A stretch of 64,000 nucleotides of DNA from Chrysemys picta bellii (Eukaryota > Chordata > Testudines > Emydidae): contig NC_088800.1 of assembly GCF_011386835.1 (NCBI RefSeq), positions 85,934,981 to 85,998,980 on the forward strand, read 5' to 3'. Positions 57,561 to 64,000 of the stretch are shown here, in pieces (within the stretch, counting starts at the first letter, position 1; each line of letters opens with the position of its first letter). The position numbers were made by a program, and so were the translations under genes. The notes beneath the pieces were generated by a model. The model had not been told where the DNA came from, ran no database searches, and saw nothing but the letters and a program-made list of their open reading frames with translations.

Positions 57561-58350
57561 GCAGCGCCTGTCCTTTGTTACCAAAGCAGTTCCAGAGGTT
57601 GGTCTCTTTGCAGGAAGGAATTGAAATGGGATAAAAAGAGAACGCCTTGTTTCCAAGCATCTACTGGTAATGTGGAAGTCCACAGCCTCTCGATGAGGCT
57701 TACGGTGTGCGAGGTTCATGGTCCATGCAAAAGATGAGCAATTATTCTCCTATTTACACTGTCACGGACTCTGACAAGTCTCTCCTGCCGTTCTGAAAAC
57801 GTCTAATGGCCTTTGAGGGCAGTGTTCTGGAATGTTACAGATTGCTGTGCTGTGCTTTGAATCCCATCACAGGCCTAGAGGCACTTATCAGAGGAGGATC
57901 GCTTCTGTGTTTTTAGCCAAGATCTCTGAGTACTTCCAGGCTCTGGTCATAGCATTGCAGGACTTACGGATGGGAAAGACCTATCGGACCATCCATTGTA
58001 TTTCTATGTCCATGCAGAATTGTTCCCTGTTGGTCACTCTCTTTTGTTCCATCCACTTTTATTTCAGTTGGGAGCTCCATTGGGGAAGCTACTGCACATC
58101 CTACAACTTACTGTCAAGAAGCTTTTCCTGAGATTGAGCTTACATAGTCTTTCTTAAAATTCCTCCCCTGTGCTCCTAGTTATTAGAACTCTCATCCTTT
58201 ATCAAGCCGTTCCTTCTAGCTGCTTGATTCTCTATCAGCCATCTCCTGAACTCGCTGCTCAGTCCATCGCTGTTGGAATGCTGTCTTGCAGTTCCATGCC
58301 GTGGTCCCATGGGAGCCAGATAGGTCATTGTTTCAAATTGTTTTTTTTCT
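57561..58350. other. Unique intronic sequence
   Basis: At 57960-58130, ggatgggaaagacctatcgg and following text may be a very old LINE tail. No exon. Confidence 0.4.
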
Positions 58351-58358
58351 TTCTATTC

Positions 58359-58651
58359 CAGGGGTGGCAACCTTTCAGAAGTGGTGTGCCGAGTCTTCAT
58401 TTAGTCACTCTGATTTAAGGTTTCGCGTGCCAGTCATACATTGTAACGTTTTAAGAAGGTCTCTTTCTATAAGTCTATAATATATAACTAAACTGTTGTT
58501 GTATGTAAAGTAAATAAGGTTTTTAAAATGTTTAAGAAGCTTCTTTTAAAATTAAAATGCAGAGCCCCCGGACCGGTGGCCAGGACCCGGGCAATGTAAG
58601 TGCCACTGAAGATCGGGTCGTATCACGCGTGCCATAGGTTGCCTACCCCTG
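58359..58651 (+). mobile_element. hAT-type element with AT-rich core (293 bp), 8-bp TSD
   Basis: Begins CAGGGGTGGCAACCTTTC and ends CATAGGTTGCCTACCCCTG. The flanks ttctattc (58351-58358) and ctctattc (58652-58659) match at 7 of 8. The core is AT-rich, ending in a GC-rich stretch (gcccccggaccggtggccag). No transposase. Confidence 0.9.
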
Positions 58652-58659
58652 CTCTATTC

Positions 58660-59330
58660 TTTTATTTCTTTAGTTGCCTGATCACGTAAATATAACCTGG
58701 GCCAAAACCGAATTCTTACGTTATTTTTGCGCTGCCCTGGTGTCTGAGAACTGGGCCCCTAACGCTTTTAACGGTGCCCGGCCGGCATTCTCTCACTTGT
58801 AAGAAAACTGAAGATATTGTTATTGATAAACTGCTAGCTTTGCTGTACAGGCTGCATTTGAGGGTGGGTAGCAGAGGGTCATTTGATGGGCCCAATAAAG
58901 GGCACCAGACTGAGACCAGAGTAACTCAGCTAATCTGGCTAAAACAGGAGCTACTCCGGGTTTTCCCCTGTCTGAGTGAGATTAGAAGCTGGCCCATAAA
59001 CTCTGTTAAAATGATCCTGTGTTCACCAAATGTCAATCTTGCACAATATTTCAGGTGCAATCACTTCCAAATTATTGTATCAAAATGCTGCTGTTCCTGT
59101 CCCAGCACTGAGGTCTCAGGTATGTTGCTCCTTGTCACGTTACTCACTGATGTTTCAAAGTTTTTTTTTCCCCCTGTCACTAACTCTGAGACAGAAGACT
59201 GGCATGCTGCCGGGTAGTTCTGTGTGGCTCCTCTAATTGCCAGCTGCCTCGCAGGGCAGCTTCTCATCCGGCTGCTCGCACCCCCGCCCAGTACAATGAA
59301 GATGTTTGCCATTGTGCAATGCACATTACA
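58660..59330. other. Unique intronic sequence
   Basis: No repeats recognised. The 147-codon frame at 58774-59217 has no domain, and no splice sites frame it convincingly. Confidence 0.5.
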
Positions 59331-59334
59331 GCTT

Positions 59335-59385
59335 AGAACAGAAGAGCGGCCATACTGGGTCAGACCAAAGGTCCACCAAGCTTAC
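59335..59385 (-). repeat. CR1 3' tail fragment, reverse
   Basis: agagcggccatactgggtca followed by gaccaaaggtccacc is the reverse of the CR1 3' end (same family as 9368). Confidence 0.8.
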
Positions 59386-61055
59386 ATCTTCAGGCCAGGC
59401 ATAGATCACTCCAGCGTGCATTGGGCTGGATTTGCGGCAGCTCTGGAGCTAAAAGATCCCAGTCCCAACTGCAGTCATGCTAGAAGCCTCTGCAGTGTCA
59501 GCCCCTGGGTGCATGTCTCAGCCCTACGGAAAAGAGCAGCTTTTTCTTTAAAGGCACCGCCCATTCTTTTTGATTACTCTTACTTAGGAGGAATCTGTTG
59601 CCATGACATCTTGGTTCAATTTCCATAATTAGACCCAGGAAATATTTCTGAAAACTGGCAACAAAACATCGCTACCACAGCACCTAGTCAAACTTCCGCC
59701 GAAGAGACCCGACCCAGGGATAACTAGCCAGGAGACCCGTTGTCCTAAGGATTCCTGCACCCACAGTTCAGATACCATGGATGTAGCGGGTGGAGGGGGT
59801 GTCGGAGATTATTGGGCCCTAGAAGATTTAGGGCTGTAATGAATTACCCAGGAGTTTGAACAGCACCTCTAAGGGGATTGGCAGCCCATGCAGCATGGAT
59901 GAATGTGTCCTTGGTCTGCCCTACGTGAAGAGGTCTAGAAAATCTGTGTGGCACTGAAGGGAAGAACCAAGTCAAGTAGGTTATGGTGGAGGTGACTGAT
60001 ACAGATCTTACCACACTTCTCCATACCCTCGGGGGTGGGAGTGGGACACAATCTCTTGGGCCACTGGAGAACATGGCAACCTGGTGATCCGGGGTAGAGA
60101 TCAGTTCCAGGAAAAACCCCAAATTGCAAACTGCTTTGCCAATGTGCAGACTCCAGGTCTTTGCACGAGGGGTGAGCACAGCCCTTGCCGCTTGCCCCTT
60201 GGTTTCATGTGGAATATTTGGATCTAAATATCTTACCACTCACTGGAGGAAACTTGCTGCTTTTGCTGATTCGGGTGAAGCCAGTACCACTTCTGGCCAA
60301 GGGTTTTCCCATGGAGCTCCGCTGAGTCGATAAGAAGAAGGCAGTTGTGACAATGAAAGAGACGCTCGCAGTGTTCACTAAAAAGGCATTTAAGCTTTTG
60401 AATCTAGTCATCACCAGCTGGCTCATGATCAGATTGTATCGGTTAGCCTCCTGGCAAGTCGAGACAAAAAGTCTCTGATCAATAAGCAAGAGCATGAACC
60501 TTCCCAAGTTGGAACTTGCACCTTTCCTTGAAATGAAAATAGGGTTGTTCTGAAGGTCTGATACTGCCGTTGGGGAGGCCAGACTGCAGATGTTACAGAA
60601 CATCTAGGGTCTTGCAGTCTGGAAAATAAACGGAAGACTGAAGCGTCCCTCCAGACATTCCTGTGTCCCCGCACACACTGCCACCTCCCCCCCAACTCCT
60701 GCCCCTTCACTTCTCAGCACACTGCTCCTGTCTCCCTGACTGTGCAGATATGTGGGGGCTGGTCAGATTTCTCTTCCTGGTTTATATGAGGCAAATCTTT
60801 TGCAATCCTGATTAAGTCTCTCCATCACTTTATCCGCAGCGGTCTAGTCGAAGTTTAAATCTCTCAAACAGCGACTGATCAACAACAATAGACCCTTGGA
60901 GGAATGCTTCAGATGCCCTTCAAATATGTAGTGCAAAATCAGCAGAGGCTCTTTCTGGCTTCCTTTGAAGTGATAGTGTCAGGGCTGGGTTGTGGGCGGC
61001 CGGCCCAGCGGCCAGAGCACGCGTCAGGAGCTGGAGAAGTGGGTCAACCCGGGGT
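59386..61055. other. Unique intronic sequence
   Basis: The block 59850-59945 has old-retroelement wording (aggggattggcagcccatgc) but is too worn to name. The overlapping minus frames 59844-60710 show no domain. Confidence 0.4.
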
Positions 61056-61059
61056 TGGG

Positions 61060-61235
61060 AACCCGGGGCTAGAGTCAGGAGGTGAGGAGCCAGGCATTGG
61101 TGCTGGGAGGTAAGGCCAGGAACCAGAAATCAGAAGCAGGAGACAAAGCTGAGTCAGAAACCAGGTATTGGAGCCAGGAGGTAAAGCTGACATCAGGAAT
61201 CAGGGATTGGAAGCAGGGTCTGTAACAGCAGTTAG
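61060..61235. repeat. Degenerate tandem repeat, ~22-27 bp unit
   Basis: Variants of 'gagccaggaggt(a)aagctga' and 'atcagggattggaagcag' recur from gtcaggaggtgaggagccag through gagccaggaggtaaagctga. The purine-rich + strand has no frame with meaning. Confidence 0.55.
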
Positions 61236-61309
61236 CTGGGGATCCACCTAGTTGCATAGACCTATTCCCTGTATCCTCCCCAGGCTTAACTAGTACATTT
61301 GGGCCAATC

Positions 61310-61436
61310 CATAGGTGCTGGAATAGGGGGGCTGCTGCACCCCTGGCTTGAAGTGGTTTCCATCACATACAGCGTTTACAGTTTTGGTGCAATGGCTCTC
61401 AGCACCCCCACTAGACACATTGTTCCAGCACCCCGG
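61310..61436 (+). mobile_element. Short hAT-type element (127 bp), 8-9 bp TSD
   Basis: Begins CATAGGTGCTGGAATAGG and ends TTGTTCCAGCACCCCGG. The direct repeat gggccaatc is perfect at 61301-61309 and 61436-61444. It has a hairpin-like interior (ctgctgcacccctgg) and no coding. Confidence 0.88.
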
Positions 61437-64000
61437 GGCCAATCAGGCCTGTCAGTTGGGCTCTCTGTGGGCCTCATGTCCTGTGGCGTGGGGGTCCCTG
61501 AGGCTCCTTACCTACCGAGTGTTTCCACTGTCCGAGCTGTTAGGTGATGGTACAGAAGCCTGCAGAGACAGGTGCTAGACCTGCTCCCCTTTTTCTGGAT
61601 ATTCACAATGAGCCACTACCCTTTGGCCTTTTATCCCAAAGAGAAAACCCACGACAGCGAAGCCTTGGGGCTTCCAGAGCTGTGTGACTAGCGGATGGGT
61701 CACTTGGCTGGCAATTCCAAAAAATAAAAATAAAAACAATTTTTGGTTTTGGCTCGAACAAAATATTGTGTTTGTCCCAAAGCAAAATGTGACGTTTTGA
61801 TTTTGAGCTGTTTTAAATGGTTTTGTAATTTTAAAATGGAAGGAAATTTCAAAACAAAGTAATCTCTGCTCCAAACATGGCGGTGTTTCATTTTGAAAGC
61901 GTTGAAATGAAATGTTTCAGCTTCCGCAGAACTTTTTTCGACCCAATTTGGTGAGGCCAACATGAGTTCACTACATGGCTTGGTGTTGCCGACGCTGCAT
62001 TTTCCGACAGAAAGGGTTTCAACCGTCACCCAGCCCTGTATATGTTGGTTTTGGTTGTGGCAGCTTTGCAGCACGCTCGCCTAAACGCAGTAGAAGAAGT
62101 TGGTAGTTAAGTTGTTGTGAGCAGCGGCACTAAGGAGCAACTGATGTGTAGTGAGATATGGAGTTAGTTGCCATTCTAATCTGGTGATGACTAGAGTGTC
62201 ACGTGTTGGCTGGCTGGAGTGGAATGAGTTGACAATGAGAGTCTAGCTTCTGCTATGCAGATGTCAACACACAAACCGTCACCGCAATACATTCCTCTGG
62301 GATGCTTAGCACAGGCCAAGGACTGAATATACCATGGAGGCAAATTCTCCTTCCCCCAGGGTAGGTCCTTCTCTACCAGGTTTGGGGTCACATTGGTGGA
62401 GCAGCATGGGGCAGCTTTCCCTGCTATTGCCCCTGCTGTGTGTGTATAAACACACTTTGTGTTAATGTGTGGGTTTTCAATTGCACTTAGTGCTGTTCCT
62501 TTTGCAGTTTGTGCCATCTGCAATTTTATCACTGAAATGCCGTCACTTTTTCCACCATAAATTCCTCGTCCAGCGGGAATTCAGCCTTCATTTGTGAGCT
62601 AACTTGAAAGCCATCCAGTTCTGGATAGTTGTTTTTTATGAATGACTGAAGCTTTTGTTTGCCTGAGCAGATCAATCTGTCTCCAGGAAGGAATGTGGAA
62701 TTCAGAGAGAAATCGCCGTTTCTCACATGTGGTCCCAGAGTGGTATCAGCCTCCATACGCCAAGATTTGACAGGGAAACATTTTGCTGTTTCCCTGCCCC
62801 TCTATGAGCTCTGTCAGTTTGCTATGGTCTTTCTACGTCCGAGTGGGTGCATCAGCAGAATTGTCTCCGTGCTCCTATTCCTAATGATGGTCCAAGGGTC
62901 TGAGCTGAGGGGTGTGGAGGTGAGGGGTGGAAAGTGACAGTCCTCGGACGTGTTCGGTGGTGCTTCAGCTCTTTGGCTGGAGAAGGAAGCAGGCGCTAAC
63001 CAACCTCCAGCAGAACAAGTCCTAGGAAAGTCTGCGTGGGGCGTTTATGCTCCCTCATTCAGGAATAACCCATGGAGGGAGAGTTTGCCTTCTGGGAATT
63101 ATTCTGTTACTTAGGCGATTAAGCCGAAGATGCAGCTAAGGAAAGCACAGCAATCCTTGCTTATCTGTATGCTACGTTGAACTTCAGTGACAGGGAAGCA
63201 TTGCTCACAGCCTCCCCTCTGCCCCTCTGCTGCCAAGGAGATAAAGAGCGTAACATTAGAGACATAAAAAATTATGATGGGTGGCATCAGACCAAATCAG
63301 GCTAAATGCTAGTGCAAGCCACTGGGGGGAAAGAAGCTGTGACAAGTAGGGCGCCCACCAGATGTTCTTTGCCACCAATAGCACTAGCACCTCAGAATAA
63401 AGGAGGAAAGAGGCGTTCGTTCCCTGCCACAGCTGCTGTGCCAGCGCACCTGTCCTCTGCAGAGATGAGCCTGGCTCTCAGGTAGGATTTCCTTTCCTTT
63501 TTGAGACTGTAGAAACAGAACTGGGAGTGAAGCCATGCAAATGACGCTGGCGATTGCAGCCTGAGATTTTAAATGTCACGAGAGAGCCCAGAGAAATGAT
63601 TTCCTTGCATTGATAAAGCCAGAGTAATTCAGCTGAATTAATATGGCAAACCATCCATTTCTGACTCTCTTCCAGACCCTGTTTGTTTTTCCGGCCTAGA
63701 GATTTAAGGCTTTAATGGATGAGGGGGATTTGATCATGCCAAAAGGATGATTTTTGTTTGTTTGGATACAATTTCCCCCCTCCATTTTCTGGAGCAAGTA
63801 AAAATCAGATGTGCAGTAGGACATCCAGGAAGTAAGGGGAGAGATTCAGCAAAGCAGACATCCATCACTTCTCTGAAATTACTGAGAGGGCAATGTGCTA
63901 TGCACATACTGTCCTGTCTTTCAAACCAGGGCCAGGAAAACTCCCAGGCTAACTCTGAATAGGGTTAAATTTCTTCCTCCACTGAGGACTCTGCCATGTT
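61437..64000. other. Intronic sequence; AT-rich inverted-repeat block at 61720-62035
   Basis: The block 61720-62035 is rich in gaaatttc/ttttg words and ends cagaaagggtttcaaccgtc plus acccagccctg, resembling the right end of a MITE like 13033-13420, but its left end is unclear. The rest (62036-64000) has no recognised repeat or exon. The 63560-63680 stretch contains the palindromic word gtaattcagctgaattaata. Confidence 0.45.

Larger units (their letters stand above)
34222..64000 (+). other. PRKCB: PRKCB intron 3 (5' part), 3' end outside window
   Basis: Downstream of exon 3 I looked for exon 4 (112 bases, second C1 finger, beginning DPRSKHKF) and did not find it by eye. The remaining 29.8 kb is assigned to intron 3. 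No antisense or nested host gene could be supported. Confidence 0.7.

Noticed and set aside
1..64000. CRISPR array, operon, phage or bacterial defence system
   Set aside because: No regularly spaced direct repeats, no compact coding, and clear vertebrate intron and repeat content.

Overview
This is vertebrate nuclear DNA, almost certainly from a hidden-necked (cryptodiran) turtle. The window has no operons, CRISPR arrays, compact genes or bacterial-style coding. About 98% of it is non-coding and rich in dispersed repeats. The turtle call rests on a tRNA-derived SINE of the tortoise/Cry type at 45230-45416, many CR1 LINE pieces in both orientations, and several families of short hairpin DNA transposons typical of sauropsid genomes.

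I can support one host-gene feature: an 83-bp exon at 34139-34221 on the + strand, with a consensus acceptor and a GTAAGTAAA donor. It encodes the second half of the first C1 zinc finger of a conventional protein kinase C. The end of the translation (GADKGPASD) matches the beta isoform, PRKCB, rather than alpha (GPDTD) or gamma. The exon length and phase match exon 3 of PRKCB. I found no exon 2 or exon 4. The window therefore appears to be the last 34.1 kb or more of intron 2, exon 3, and the first 29.8 kb or more of intron 3.

Layout. 1-9.3 kb: mostly unique intron, with a nested repeat cluster at 2.7-3.9 kb, a retroelement tail at 4.1 kb and a MIR-like SINE at 7.0 kb. 9.37-11.23 kb: a CR1 inserted head-to-head inside an older CR1. 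12.8-15.7 kb: a fold-back element, a TIR element, a CR1 relic, a 102-bp TIR element with a perfect 10-bp duplication, and a CpG-rich multi-hairpin element. 17.7-19.95 kb: an RTE-like LINE relic split by a hAT element, then a CR1. 20-34 kb: mostly unique intron, with a second multi-hairpin element at 31.9 kb. 34.1 kb: the PRKCB exon. 36-47 kb: a second short TIR element, two copies of a GC-rich hAT element, CR1 pieces and the Cry SINE. 47.2-52.9 kb: CR1s, one split by a solo-LTR-like insert and tailed by a fold-back element. 53-64 kb: unique intron, a third short TIR element and two more hAT elements.

The most interesting signal is the pair of 286-bp multi-hairpin elements (15441-15726 and 31937-32222). 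They lie in opposite orientation, share a three-stem layout, and differ at paired positions in ways that keep the stems complementary. Next are the fold-back copies with a shared internal breakpoint and the three short TIR elements with 9-10 bp target duplications. I saw no new cellular system beyond these mobile elements.
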